Source of the DNA: Paragyromitra xinjiangensis | Lineage: Eukaryota; Ascomycota; Pezizomycetes; Pezizales; Discinaceae | Reading direction: 5' to 3' | DNA: 64,000 nucleotides | Assembly: GCA_038503065.1 (NCBI GenBank) | Contig: JBCAMK010000010.1 | Coordinates: 2,002,512 to 2,066,511 of the forward strand | Shown here: one piece after another, positions 34,856-47,693 of the stretch | Layout: every line of letters begins with the position of its first letter | Numbering within the stretch: position 1 is the stretch's first letter | Made by a program: the position numbers and the translations under genes | The notes under the pieces: model-generated | What the model saw: only the letters and a program-made list of their open reading frames with translations | What the model was told of the DNA's origin: nothing | The model's database searches: none

Positions 34856-36356
34856 TTATGGAAACCATTTTTTAAAGATCTTTTGGGAGGTGCCGCTAGG
34901 AGAAGAATCCCTTCTCACAATTGAGCTGATGGAGGATTTCCTTCTGATGTTTGAGAAGGAATTTTTGAAGCCAGAGGAACGTGGGGAGGCTTTGCCTGAG
35001 CTGTCGCTGGATTTCTTTCGAGGGCTTTTTTCGGGCCTCTCTTCTTGGGAATTCTGTGCGAGAGGAAGTTAGCCGAGTCGCTGATGGATGTTTACGCCAC
35101 CGGGAACTTACGATTCTTTCAACTTTAATTGACACTTGACGTTCGAGCTTCTTGGCCTTTTCCTCTTGACGCTTCTCTTCACGTAATCTCTCGAGCTGAA
35201 GGACACAAATTAGAACCATTGTCATTTAGATGTGGTAAAGAGAGGTAACCTACAGGTCCTAGAACTTCCTCTTGCTCGTCGCTCCACTGTCTGTTGGCTT
35301 TCTTAAGCTTTTGTTCGAGGAAGACCAAGTGTTGCTCCTTCTCCTCCGTCCATTCTTCGTCGAAAATGACAACTTCAGCTTTATCATCCCAGGTACCGTC
35401 TGGAGTAACGCCTCCAGATCTGCTCCTCGACATTGTAAAGGCTGACTGAGTGGGACTGGAGTTCATCTATCATCAAGGTTAGTTTAAATTTTGGAACAGT
35501 AATTTGGATGACGAACCTTATAGTTTTCCCATCCAGATCCTAATCCTCCAGCCATCAACCTGACTCTTTCCCTCTCCACTTCTGCATTCATTTGCTTCAA
35601 CAATGCTCTTTCCCTCTCGATCGCCTCCCGCTCAACACGCAACACTTTCTCAGCTTGATCTACCCTGTTGACCTTGTCCTGCAACGTCTTGAGCAACCGG
35701 AAGTTTGCGTTCGACAGGTTGACCAGATCACCAAGGTCAGAGATGAGAGGGTGGCCGGACTGGAATCCGTGTCCTCGAGGGTGAAGTTTGTCACTGGTTG
35801 CGTCTGCGGCGGAGGGATGGGTGGGAATTGAAGAAGCTTCAGGAACGAGGGAATGAATGGATCCACGGCGAGAGGGCGCTGGCGATGGGTTCATGAGCTG
35901 GATTTGGTGAAGATCACGGCAATGGGTTTGAAGTTCACCGTTGATCTCGTGCAGTGTTTTCATCAGGTTTGAGGTCGCAGAGTCAACATCACGGGTTTCA
36001 ACGCAATCGAAGCCCGCACCGCTGGTTTGTAGCTTTAGATTTCCCTTCTTCGCACTGTTCGTTGGGATATTTTTGTTTACGAGGCCAGCGAAATCAGACA
36101 CAGTGACAGGCTCAAGACAGTGGGGGCAGCGAACCGCCGAGGAAGAGCAGGGGTGGCTCTTGTCATCGCTGGCAGAAGCGGTGCAGATGGAAAGAGCGAA
36201 AGCAGACCTGACGGAGGCCAGGGAGTGTTTATGGGGGAGACGAGAGGCAGTGGGTTCTATCGGACTGGACAGAGGAGGGGTAGTAGCGGGAGTGATGGGG
36301 CCCATCATCATCATTTTTGGGGAGATAGAGCTAATAGCAGGAGGTGAGGAAGGCAA
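34856..36356 (-). CDS. Ser-rich coiled-coil protein of unknown function
   Basis: Four exons (36356-35517, 35466-35254, 35195-35112, 35053-34856) joined over introns of 50, 58 and 58 nt encode 444 residues. The N-terminus is Pro/Ser-rich with a CPHC pair (~78-81) that lacks enough partners for a full zinc finger. Residues ~130-160 and ~215-270 are helical, the latter a strong coiled coil (KVLRVEREAIERERALLKQM). Exon 2 is acidic, exon 3 Lys/Glu-rich, and exon 4 a basic Ser-rich tail (NIRRKSSISSIVRRDSSPSG) with many potential phosphorylation sites. The last intron is supported by a GGCTAAC branch site and by the shift to a better tail. Unknown family; a cytoskeletal or scaffold role is only a guess. 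Confidence 0.7.
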
Positions 36357-39300
36357 CGAAGGAGGTAATGCTACCGAAGACGCAGGACCCGAGTGAAGGG
36401 CAGAGAGTTGATGGAGGTAGAGATTGAGCCGGGTCCAGGGGAAGTTGAAGTATATAAAGGACAGCCGTGTACAATACCACGGGGGGGAGATAAGGTGAAC
36501 TCGTGACGTATGATGTCTGATGAATACGGTAGTCGCTGCAAGAGACTAGAAATAGAATGGAAGTTCAAACTGAGGTGCAGCGATAGACAGAGCAGAGACA
36601 GACAATGCAGAGGGATGCAATGTAGAGAGAGACTACAGGGAAGCTCGGGGACAGAGTAAAAGAGGGTATAAGGGAGGGGATCGTCAGCAGGAGGGTTCTT
36701 ATACAAACAGCCGGAGAGAGGAGAGGAGGGATTCTGAACACGAGAAGAAAGAAAAAAGAACGGAGCGGGATGCGTCCTGCATGAAAGCTTGGTACGCATA
36801 AGCCATGGAGGGCCGTCATTGGTCTCTGGCATTGACTCTGAGACAAGTTCAGTGCAGGAGACTCAACATATCCGTTGGGTCCTCAACTCTTTCCTCGACA
36901 CCGCTGTGGATGTCAGTCGGTACAGCAAGTACCGAGTCTAGACTGTTTGCGTCACTGTTCTCTGACTGAGAGACTCAAGTCCACGTGCATCCAGCCAGAG
37001 TGGGGGCAGAGAGACAGAGAAAAGTCTTTCCAGAAGTCGCGTTCGAAACGCTTGACTGCAGAGCCTCCCAGCTGTACTCTACATGAGGTACAATGGAGAA
37101 CTGCCTACCCCTACGTACTTACCAAACGGCCCGCAGACGCCCAGGGATGTGTCGCTCGACATTGGCTACAAGGGCCACGTAGAGTGGGAATGCGGAACTA
37201 ATTTCATAAACACCCTGCGAGCTCTTGACTGGATAGTGGTTCCTCCCCCAGCATGGCCGAACGGTCCTGTAACCGATCCCATGTTTTTGCAGGGATCGCG
37301 AATTGCATGTCGCACCAAGAGAATGTACGTTGCGCCCGGCTGTCTCGCTGGTTGGCTGGCAGCTCGGCGCTCGACAGCTGCCCGGGTTTTCGTGCGTCTT
37401 GGCCCTCCCGATTCCTCCATTTCCTCGATCTATGGAGATACCGGCTTTCGGTTTCTTCCTTTCTTGCCAAATCCGGGGCTCGCTTCCGTCGAACGACTGC
37501 TGCAGCTGTCTGCAACCTCCAGAGCAGCAAGCTCCTAAATCTTCAACACCCATTCTCGCTCTGATGCGGATGCTACTTTATCCCCCCCGACTGTAACCCG
37601 ATCCGCGGCCTGGGTCTTATGGTCGTGGTGATGTAGCTGTCGCACGGGCACGGAGATTTCTCGGATCAGCCCATGGGAGATGTCAATATCGATATGCGTT
37701 GGAGCACGGGCCGAGGCGCTGGTCGACCGCGTTACGCGCGTTGTGGCTGGTCGTTGTGGCTGACACGAGTGATCGGCCATGAATGAGTTTAGCGAACTCC
37801 CTCCGCTAATACTTGCTGGACGAAGATCGGGGATGAAAACGCCAACGTGCATCGTGTGTTATTCCCTCGCTTAATGCGTTCAAGATACCTTTAATCTCGA
37901 GGCGTGCACGGAGTTCAATTTCTTTTTATAACCAGGGGCCGTGTGCTAAACACGTCAATCTGACGTTTCTTTCCCATATTCAGAAGGGCCCCCAGCATGT
38001 CACGATGCGATAGCTGGGGGTTCTTTCGTGGTGTGAGATGGTTTTGTTGTGGCCCCGGACTCAATGGAAATAGTCTGTACATGATACACGACAATAAACT
38101 CACTCCCCCAAACTCTGGTCACGAGCCCCAACCCCGCAATCTCCACCGATCTGGATCTAGATCCCCGATCTGGGCTGCCCCAGGTTACAGCGAGCCCATC
38201 ACATGGTGTGGGGGAAAACCGCGATTTTCTAACGGACTGTCAAGCATGCGGTATGTTTTTTTTTTCCTTCCCCTGACCAGTCCGGTGGAAAATATGGGGA
38301 AGTCGGGGCTCCGAGGAGGGACAAGCGGAAAATCTTCACCCTGGTAAACGAGCGTTGTTATTCGTTTTTCCATGGGGGCAGTCTGTGCTCGCATGAATTC
38401 GTGAAGCAAGTTCTGGAGGCTCGTATGATACAAGAACTCGATCTGACGATTCAACGGGCGTCTTACTATTCGGGATATCCAAGACAAGAAACGAGGTCGA
38501 CTGGTGGGGGAGGTTAAAAATTTCAAAACGTACGATGAGAAAACTTTCGCTCCCGTCCGACCCTATCGTGAAATATTCTAGAAACCCGTGTGCATGAAAT
38601 TGGACCATTATCATCTTGCGGCACGTCAAATTTTCAACCTTCTCAATGATGAAGGTTACGGATTTGGACGGTATTGAGTGGGCTGAACCACCCAATTGAC
38701 TAAGACGGAGGGTAGACCGAGCTGCTAGGTTTAAGAAAAAGAAATTAGTTACCCCAAATCCCCTTCCTAGTATTGCTTTCACGCCCATCCTCTAATATAT
38801 TCGAGTAAGTAATAGTATGGCGACCGAACGTGGGGGTGCGGCTTTGTTTTCTTGCGTGGGGGACTGGTCTTGATTGGGTATAATTACTGACTCAGCATCT
38901 GTTCCGAAAACTTTTATATTCACAGATAATTAGCTGTGAGTGTTTGCTTTACGTCTCTGAAAGCCGATAGAGTTGAAATCAGGAGTGCATATGTTTCGTA
39001 TAAGGGAAATCGTTCGATCTATGGTGGTTCTGCAAGGAACGTTTGAACTGTGGGTTGGGCTAACTTTAAGCTTGGGGATTATATTCGGTCATTCAGTGAC
39101 TCCCACTTACCACTGGGTTTTGGATTTGAACCGTTGACCTAGAGTGAATTGGCGAAGCATATGTGTCAATATCGCTCTGCAATAGGGTCTTTACTGTTCA
39201 ATGTTCTAACGATTGAGGCTAGATAATACGCGTATGCATGAGTGGATAGGATATGTAGTGACGAGGTGAGAGTGCATGGTGGGGAGGTGTATGATATGCT

Positions 39301-41510
39301 CTATAGCTCGCGGAATGCGTGAGGAATGGTAAAGTTATGAAGGTATGTGTTATACGGGGTTCGTTGGTAAAGGGAACTAGTCTCCTGATGCATTACTGAT
39401 GCATTTCCGCAGCCTTTGCCATACAAATCTCTAATATACATTAGCTGGATGTCTTCCTGAGGTATGTTTGTTGGTAATTTCTTATTCAAAAGTATTGGAT
39501 TTTTTTTTCTATTTCGGTAGACATGATGATTACCGGTAAAAGTCTCGGGGCTGGGAATGGAACTAGGTTTAACTTTTGGAGAACTCGTAGGTGGCGATGC
39601 ATGGTGAGGAATCCAGTGGAAAGGTGTTATCTTAGTTACGCGTTCGTGCCTTTTCTAACCTTTTACCTCATATATTCCCTCGTGCTGTGGCCCGTGGAGG
39701 CGGTTTGCTTGCCCGGAGTTTCCCGCAAGTGGATTTCGAATCATGGTATGTCAATGACATAAAGTACGCCCTAGACGTGATCATCCCCGTAGCGGGATTG
39801 TAGTGCTTTAGCACGTGCACGATAGCGACAATTGCAGTTATAAGTAACTGATTAAATCCCACCAGATACATAGAAGTTATCCAGAGGGAATGACAAATAC
39901 TGAGTAAAATTGATTCCGTTCCTTTCATTGCGTTTGGGTTGGTATGCGATGGCATTGTTGGGTGCTGTGCCTCGGGTAGCCGATTTAATTGTTGAATGAG
40001 GGACCTTAAACAACTAAATTTAGAGGCTTTAGATTAGCCCCAAGAGTTTCTATTCGAATTGATCTCTAAAGTGGAAAGGATATCACCATCTGATACGTAT
40101 TTTTCTCAGCAAAATACATCATTCATCATCCTTCTGTCTGGGTAGGTGTCTGAAAAGTCTTAATATGTTTCTAAAGTCGCAATTCATATCGTCTCTAACC
40201 GAATCTAGTATTGCGGGGGTATTTGGCCGCGGTTGCTCTTCCTGTTGCCTCTTCCACTATCTCTCTTGATTGCCCTTCTGTTACTCACCATATTTCCCTG
40301 CACCACATCTTTGTAGCGGCTCGCTACTAAACGCTCCGCAACTCATCTCCAATTTCCTCAAGTCTAGGTGAGGGGTGTGTAGGTGCATTACTAAATGTGT
40401 TCCTCTCAAATATGTGTGATATCCTTATCCTTATACTCTGTACGTAATAGTGGTTGATTTGGTCTAAAGAAATGGTAGTAGAGATTGGGGTTATTATGAA
40501 TAGTTCCTGTATTTAGGATATGTCGTTGCGTTGAAGGCATGGATAGAGTGTGGGTAAGGGTTGCGCATCAGAACTTACTATTTTTGGGTCGTTATTCCAA
40601 CGACCAGAGCTAGCACAACTGTTGGCAAAGAGATATGTGGCTTTTCATCATGCCTTTAAAGCTCCGTATATCTGGCAGGGCGCCGTAGAGGGTGGTTATA
40701 GCAGAATGGAAGTAGTGGGGCGTTCTAAGAAATACCAAGGGATGACTAAGTATATCCTCAGTGTTAATGGCCCTCATATTTGACTCCCAACCGTAGAGTT
40801 TTCCAGTAGGGTTTTATCTAGGAGCATATGTAAAACGAAAGTGTTCCATAGTCAAATTTGATTGGTCCGTGTTTAGACATGCACGTAACCTATCCGGGGA
40901 GTAAGAAGTGTTGCTCTCGGGAGTGAAGTAGGATTTAACACTGGGGGAAAGAAAGAGAGATTTTTAGTAGGCAAACACGTCAATTATTCCATCGCGCCGA
41001 CACTAAATATCTCCTTATTTAAAAGGTTGTGGTTCCATATAAGACTTCAAATAGGGAAAAAATCCAACACATCCCAAATATTTCCAAAGAGAAACAAAGA
41101 AAACTAAGAGCTCCATGTAACTTAGCACCAACGGCACAGGAGCTTTTAAGTTGCCAATTCACAAGAGCATATCTGGACCACATGACAACCCTTTCCTCCC
41201 TTCCCCAGGGTCAAAAAATAAGGAAAGAAAAGGAAAGAAAAAGGAAAACAGTACACGTGCGCCTACCAATACTTAAGATCCCTACTCTGCATCCCTCCGG
41301 TCTTGCGAAATTTGCCGGGGCTTTCTGACTTAGGGACAAGGTGAATTGAAGCAGAAGGGAAGCCATGTATAACTGGGTTCGGTGAACAAGGGAATGGTGA
41401 AAACGAGCCGCCACGAATATATACCATTTGTTTACTCCATAAAATTGATCCTAAGAACTCAAGGGTTAGATCCTCGGAACATCAAGAGACGGGGAGCATG
41501 GTAGCCAAAC
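36357..41510. other. Long stretch without a secure gene
   Basis: The first ~500 bases are A/G-rich on the plus strand, the promoter and leader side of the coiled-coil gene. A GC-richer block at 37080-37600 is open in several frames on both strands, which argues for composition and not coding. Minus frames at 38185-38788 read protein-like in two phases but have no family match. The rest is AT-rich and apparently empty. Confidence 0.4.
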
Positions 41511-44500
41511 CTATTTCTTATCAAAAAAGTTACTGAAAAACTTCTTCGATCCAGATCCTGTGCTTGACGGCGACGGAAGGCTATGGATTGACTGAGTATC
41601 ATCGTCGTCGCGGTCTTTTTTGGTAGCCCAGTTTAGTAGTCTTGACCCTTCAACTGCAATTGCGCCCCGCTCCATTAATAGCCGGATCACTTTTAATTTC
41701 CCCCCCGCTACTGCTACCTGTAGAGGTGTGTCCCTTTGGAAATCTCGTGCTTCTAGGTTGGCTCCCCGGTCCAGCAGTATTCGCGTGATCTTCCGGTTCC
41801 CAACGCTTGCCACAGCGTGTAGCGCCGTACGCCCGCGATTATCTCTGGCTTCGATGTCCGCTCCCTGGTCTAATAGTAACAACACAAACCCTTGGTGTTC
41901 TTTCTGTGCTGCTAAGTGTAACGCAGTCCTACTTTCGCTATCGATAGCTTCGGTATTAGCCCCTTGGCCTAGCAGAACTCTCCCGAGTGCTTCGTATCCG
42001 GCCTCCGCTGCCAGCTGCAGTGCAGTTTGCTCCCGCATGTTTTGAGCTTCAATAGCCGCTCCCCTATCGATTAACACCTGCGTCATATCCAAGCGTCCAT
42101 TCCCTACCGCCAAATGTAGTGCTGTCTGCTTGAATTTGTCTTCTGCTTCTTTGTTGGCATCTAAGTCTAGGAGTATTTGTAGCATCTCTTCGTCTCCCTT
42201 CAGTATCGCTCGATGTAGTGCTGTGTAGTTGTACTGGTCCTTTTCTTCAATATCATACCCCAGGAGCAAAGACCCCACCTCCTTGTGCTTCTTCATCGCC
42301 GCGATATGCAATGCCGTTTTCCCTCGAATATTTCTCCGTTCCTTATCCGCTCCCTGATCTAATAGAAGCCGTACCATCTCTGGATTTCCATTGTCCGCCG
42401 CCAAATGAAGCGCTGTCTGCTCCAAACCGATGTCGTGGGCTTCCTTATCGACCCCGCAGTCCAGGAGCACCCGCGCAATCTCCAGCTGTCCCTTCTCTGC
42501 CGCAAAGTGAAGTGCCGTCTTTCCGTACCTTTCGTCTCTTGCTTCCTTGTCTGCTCCTAGGGCTAACATTACCTGCACAATTTCTAGGTCTCCGTTCATC
42601 ACCGCTCGGTGTAGAGTCATTTGCCCAGACTCATCTTTCAACTCCGTATTACCTAGCAGTAATAGCGCTACATCTTGGTGTTTTTTCTCTGCCGCCAGGT
42701 GCAGTGCAGTTTTCCCGGTTTTGTTTTTCGCTGTTTTGTTGGCTTTCTGGTCTAATAGGAGACGTACAACGTCTGCGTTTCCGTCCTGTGCCGCCCTGTG
42801 CAGCGCTGTCTGCTGGTTCAAGTCTTTCGCTTCTATGTCGGCTCCTTGACTTAGTAGAAGCCCCACGATATCTGGGTATCCGCTCAGTGCTGCCCAGTGC
42901 AGCGCCGTCATCCCGTCATCGCTTTTCGTTTCCTTGTCTGCCTTATGATCGAGTAGCAGCTGCACAATGTCGGCCTTTCTGGCCTTTACTGCCAAGTGTA
43001 GCGCTGTCTGCCCATCCTTATTTTTCGCCTCCAGGTCGACTCCCCGGCCCAGCAGGAACTTCATTGTGTCCAGGTCTCCGCTCACCACCGCTCTCTGCAG
43101 CGCTGTCTCCCCGTCTATGTCGACCAGTTTCTTTAGTAGTGACACTACATCCTCCATGTTTTTCTCCTCCGCCAGTTGCAGTGCCGTCTGCCCGTCCTTA
43201 TCTTTGGCCTCCACATTGGCTCCTCGCTGCAGTAGTAACAGCACAAATTCTGACTGCCCGTTCTGTGCTGCCCAGTGTAGTGCGGACTTCTCGGTGTTGT
43301 CCTTTGCTTCTATGTTGGCTCCGGCTTCTAGCAAGACTTGCCCGGCCTCGTGGCGCCCCATCTCTCCTGCTAGGTGTAACGCTGTTTTTCCGCTGTAATT
43401 TCCCTCATCTATCACCGCCCCTAGGCTAAGTAGCAGCCTCACCATCTTCGTGTTCCCCTTCGCCGTCGCTCGGTGCAAAGCCACGTTCCCCTCTTTATCA
43501 TCCTTTGCCTTGCGTCCTAGTTGCTCCGTCATCGTCTTTGGGTCCTTTGCTCTATCCAGCGCTGTGTTCCCATTTCTATCTTTCGTATCTGCATTGGCTC
43601 CCTTGTCCAATAATGCATCTATCATCTCACTCTTACCACTGGCAGAGGCGTAATGTAATGGCGTAGCTCCATCCTTTCCTTTTGCGTTTACGTCAGACCC
43701 TGCTGTCAGAAGTCTAGTCGCTATCTCGGCGTGGCCGGTTTTCGCTGCTAAATGTAATGCCGTATCGCCATCCTTATTTGTTGCTTTAAGGTCAACGCCC
43801 CGATTGATGAGAGCTTTCACAAGAGGATTGTTCTCGGATGTAACAGGGTCAAACATGGCCGCCCCGGGAAAGATGGGCTTGTCTTTGACGGGCTCCGAAG
43901 TAACCGTGAGGACTCGTAAAAGTGCACCCTGAGGGTCCTTTCTTTCCAGCGTGAACATACTCTTGTAAAAGAGGGTTGGGATTATTTCATTCTCATTCCG
44001 GAGTGAGATATCGAATGCTGTGAGATCATCTTCGTCCCTCAGACCGATGTCGAGTTCTGGCACGGAGAGGCAGAGCCTGGTCATTTCTAGATGATTGATT
44101 GCGCAGGCCCAATGTAAAGCCGTCCTCCCTTGCTTGTCCTGCGCATTGACATTGGTGTCTTCGAATTCTGCTAAGGTCTCAGCGTACTTGACGTCGCCTT
44201 TGATAGCTGCTTTGATGAATTCTGTTTGCCCGTTCTCGTCCGTTGCGGTCATGTCAACTCCTTTCCAGATCGTCCCTAACGAGGTTTTCTTGGGGAAGGC
44301 GTAAGGATCTTGGCTAAGGTATTCAAACCACTTTGGAGTGTCGCTAAACTTAACTATCGCCACGCTAAGGTCATCGTCAAGCTTGGAATCCGCGATGGTA
44401 AGGTTATGTATGCAATCTACATGGGGCTCGTTGCTAAGCGGGTTGTGTTGAATCCCATCAAGGTAGGTGGTGAGTGTTTCAGGTGAGGTGCCGCGTGGAA

Positions 44501-44528
44501 TGTCGTTCATAAGATATAGAGAGGACAT
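41511..44528 (-). CDS. Large ankyrin-repeat protein, 1005 residues
   Basis: Single exon. Residues ~1-95 form a distinct N-terminal region (SSLYLMNDIPRGTSPETLTT; VAIVKFSDTPKWFEYLSQD) similar in style to N-termini of other fungal ankyrin/NLR-type proteins. From ~100 to ~960 run about 24-26 ankyrin modules of ~33 residues (TALHLAAxxGHxEIxxLLLxxGADxEAKD), with a less regular stretch around 170-240. The tail is acidic then Ser/Gly/Lys-rich (SKKFFSNFFDKK). Ankyrin solenoids bind proteins; there is no NACHT/NB-ARC, kinase or protease motif, so this is a repeat-only protein. Higher-order duplication of four-module blocks is visible from ~505 on. The opposite strand is open over long spans because of the repeat codon bias. 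Confidence 0.9.
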   Translation of the reverse strand: MSSLYLMNDIPRGTSPETLTTYLDGIQHNPLSNEPHVDCIHNLTIADSKLDDDLSVAIVKFSDTPKWFEYLSQDPYAFPKKTSLGTIWKGVDMTATDENGQTEFIKAAIKGDVKYAETLAEFEDTNVNAQDKQGRTALHWACAINHLEMTRLCLSVPELDIGLRDEDDLTAFDISLRNENEIIPTLFYKSMFTLERKDPQGALLRVLTVTSEPVKDKPIFPGAAMFDPVTSENNPLVKALINRGVDLKATNKDGDTALHLAAKTGHAEIATRLLTAGSDVNAKGKDGATPLHYASASGKSEMIDALLDKGANADTKDRNGNTALDRAKDPKTMTEQLGRKAKDDKEGNVALHRATAKGNTKMVRLLLSLGAVIDEGNYSGKTALHLAGEMGRHEAGQVLLEAGANIEAKDNTEKSALHWAAQNGQSEFVLLLLQRGANVEAKDKDGQTALQLAEEKNMEDVVSLLKKLVDIDGETALQRAVVSGDLDTMKFLLGRGVDLEAKNKDGQTALHLAVKARKADIVQLLLDHKADKETKSDDGMTALHWAALSGYPDIVGLLLSQGADIEAKDLNQQTALHRAAQDGNADVVRLLLDQKANKTAKNKTGKTALHLAAEKKHQDVALLLLGNTELKDESGQMTLHRAVMNGDLEIVQVMLALGADKEARDERYGKTALHFAAEKGQLEIARVLLDCGVDKEAHDIGLEQTALHLAADNGNPEMVRLLLDQGADKERRNIRGKTALHIAAMKKHKEVGSLLLGYDIEEKDQYNYTALHRAILKGDEEMLQILLDLDANKEAEDKFKQTALHLAVGNGRLDMTQVLIDRGAAIEAQNMREQTALQLAAEAGYEALGRVLLGQGANTEAIDSESRTALHLAAQKEHQGFVLLLLDQGADIEARDNRGRTALHAVASVGNRKITRILLDRGANLEARDFQRDTPLQVAVAGGKLKVIRLLMERGAIAVEGSRLLNWATKKDRDDDDTQSIHSLPSPSSTGSGSKKFFSNFFDKK

Positions 44529-47500
44529 TGAAGAGCGCCCGTGGTAGGTTGTGCGGAGTTCTTAGATGGAGTTGGCGATAAGCACTTAACTGTTGAAACT
44601 AGTCTTTAGAAGCGGTTAGTGCTATTTTCGAGTGCTTGAAAGTTGTAGTTCCAGTGTCACTCACTTTAGAAGATAGACGGAACATATGCACTGGCCTCTC
44701 GAATTCTGGTTGGGGTATCGCACATATTTTTATAACATGATCCTCTAGGGTAGTTGGTGATGGAAAAGTGTACCCAGCTGGTAATAACAGTTATGATTGG
44801 TGTTGAAAAGGCGATTATCACAGAATAAAGATATACTAATCTTGAGAGTCTGATCGGAGAATCCAAATGACATAGTGCTGTTGCTAATATCTGCTGCATG
44901 AAAGTTAGGCGTTGCTAGTAACAAGGATCAAGAATTTTGGTATGTAGGTGCAAATTTTGACTGGCTAACTTTGTTAGGGCCAATTGGAAACTTTATCAAG
45001 AAAAGCAAATACTATTACTACTTCGCCCCTGGAACGCGATAGATGCAGAAGACAAACGTAGGCTGTCAAGGAGACTAGCTTGATCGGCCTCTTCAATCTA
45101 AGGGTTGGGCTAGGCCTTGGTCACTAGGACAGTTTACATGCAGCCGGCATATTCGGCACTTCCATGTACGAGGAGTATTCAGAAATTCAGGTGAAGTATC
45201 TAATTCCTGTCAGATTATCTTCCTGTGTGGCACGTCCTGCGTCGTCTCAGGTTTACTTTTCTAGGCAAATTCTTCTCTTGAGCCTATTCAGCCTCAAGTA
45301 AATGAGCAAAGATATAATAATATAGCGTAAAACGGGAGCATCGTAAAATTAAAAACTTGAAAACACGCGGGGTGGGGTGGGGTACATATTTTCTGAATTT
45401 GCTGGTTGTTTTAGCTGATACTTGGTCACCTCTGCAAAACGACATGTAGCTGTTCGGGAACACGTGCCAACTGACGAAACAACGCGGGGTAAGCATAGGG
45501 TACCCAACATGCAATCTGTATGTGCAATGTTCTGGCCTGGGGTGTGAAAGCGAGGCTGAGAATTATTGATGTCTATTGCTTCAGTCAGGGTGGGCCCAAA
45601 TTAAGATCTTCCTGTAGGCCTGACGTTTGTGCACTGGGCTAGTTTTGCATACCATACAAAATCATACAAACGTCAGTCATTTATGAGTATATTTTTTTGA
45701 TCTCATGCGTATCAGTGTATAATTTACCAACTAATGACGGAGTAAATTTCATTTCATAATATAGTATGATATCTATGAAGCTCAGGATCCAAGTTATATG
45801 TTAGTCACTGTATAGAGATTGATTGACGATTTTGTGCACGTGCACCACGAATCTTCTGTCTTCTCCCTCTGTAAATTCCTCTGAAAGTGCTAACACCTTT
45901 GCGGCTTAAATTGCGATATTTGTAGCTGTGGCTGCCTTAATAGACGTATTTGGGGCAGGAAAGAACAACCTGAAAATAGTTCCCCTTGGTAGCAATCTTT
46001 GACTTGGCACATATACGATTTGATTGGCAACTGAGACCTGCATCTTTAGGTTCGGCTTACTTCAAGTACTTATTCAGGCAGGCTTGGATGAATTGATTGG
46101 AAGCCTTAATAATCCTGATTTAGATTACGAACTGGAGATACGCTTCGACCCAATTTCAAGCCCATCGGAACCGTGAGACATGGTATTGAAGTGACGTATG
46201 CAGATCATCGATAGATTTGTTGGATATAGCTATCGCTAGCTGCCAATAAATTTTTGGGTTTTGGTTGAGGATTGGAGGCATGCGCAATATGCAGTCAGGT
46301 AGTGTAACGATCTATGGGTCCGGCTAGTTCTAAACGAGTAGCTAAATGAAGTGTCCACGCATCATCCTCTAGTAGCTGATGAAGCTCTAGGTACTTCGAA
46401 CTATTTAATGAGTTGAAATAAGGTGTGGCGGACAAACCCACTTGAAAGGGCTCTCCCCAAAACCAATTGGCTCACTTTCTGAGTCACATTTCACAAGTCC
46501 TGGGGCGGCAAGCTGTTTGTGTCTCAAGTTAGAGGGCGGTGAGTAGGGATTCTGATTCGGCTTCTCTTGGCGCATCCTTAGCCTAACTAGCGCATATCTG
46601 GGTCTCGAAACTTACTCTATACTTTCGCGTGAATATATATAGCGCTGAGGTTTTGGGGATCGACGATAGATAACGATGGGTGAATGAGGGATCTAATTTG
46701 TTAGTATTTAGATGACGTAAAGCTGGGCGATCACGATGTTATCCTGAGAAAAATGGGTGTGGAAAAAGGCCTCCCCAGGGCACTTTCTTTTTGCTGGCTG
46801 GGTTCATATTTTAGTCGATTGGATCTAATCAGTACTTGATGATACTACTAGACATTGATCCAGGCTTTGCATGCCCTTACACTTATTGCGATTTCTACCC
46901 CACCCCAATTATTAGGCCGGGTGCTTGGTCACTAGGCTGCACTGCCCCAAGGCTCACTTCCTCGTCGCAGGCGATAAGCACCTGTGAGTGCAAACCTTGG
47001 TTAATTGGAAGATTAAATAAATCTTGACTGTTTAGCTTGGTTGGCCGATTTGCATTTGGCTTTTGATTTTGATTACATTTTACTACAGATTAAACCAAAC
47101 CCCAGTGTGCGAGTGTAGGTTAATAACTTAATTTTTTCGTGGAGTTAAGTGGCCATGGGATTGTCTCAGACATTGCTCCTAGCAAGAAGTATATTAGGAT
47201 TTATGTACTGTATCTATAAATAATCATGCTATTTCCAAGTCGTTTTCTGCTTGACATTGTCACATATCAATGGGCACCAAGAATGGTTGTGGATGCTGAG
47301 ATGGAAATAAAATCGGGTAATTCGCAAGGGCCATCTCACCAAGAATCGGTTCTGTGAAATACGGGAGGCGGGTTCCAAGTGACCCCAAACCATCATAAGA
47401 GAAGACCTCCGGTTAAGAGTTGCGGGCATTTTGTATTATATCTAATGATTCAGCTTAAAAAGAAATAGTGCAATTAGGGTCGTGTGATGAGATATCGATA

Positions 47501-47693
47501 CACGCTAAAATACTGAACGGAATATTAACCATCGCTCACACAGCTGTCCCCGGCTAGTCCCCAGCCCTGCAAGCTAACATCTAGAAACTAAAGCTAAAAC
47601 TTATTCTCCAATTGCAAGAAAATTTTATAAGATTCCTATCGATAGATCAAGAACTACCTACATTGTCCAAGCCTTCAGTAGAAACCTGGGGAA
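44529..47693. other. Gene-poor stretch
   Basis: AT-rich; no gene or element that I can support. Small frames at 44666-44899, 45284-45514 and 46836-47429 have no domain or splice context. Confidence 0.5.

Noticed and set aside
37083..37564. Several 100-150-residue frames on both strands
   Set aside because: Open in many frames at once because of local GC content; no family, no consistent splice model.
38185..38788. Minus-strand frames that read protein-like in two overlapping phases
   Set aside because: Two frames look equally plausible over the same bases, with no recognisable domain and no promoter; I cannot choose.
39110..39230. GGTTCAAATCC on the minus strand, like a tRNA B box, with an A-box-like block upstream
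   Set aside because: The spacing is too large for a tRNA and I cannot fold acceptor and anticodon stems; a tRNA-derived SINE head remains conceivable but unsupported.
42218..43429. 403-residue plus-strand frame opposite the ankyrin array
   Set aside because: Ser/Pro/Leu-rich shadow produced by the repeated ankyrin codons.
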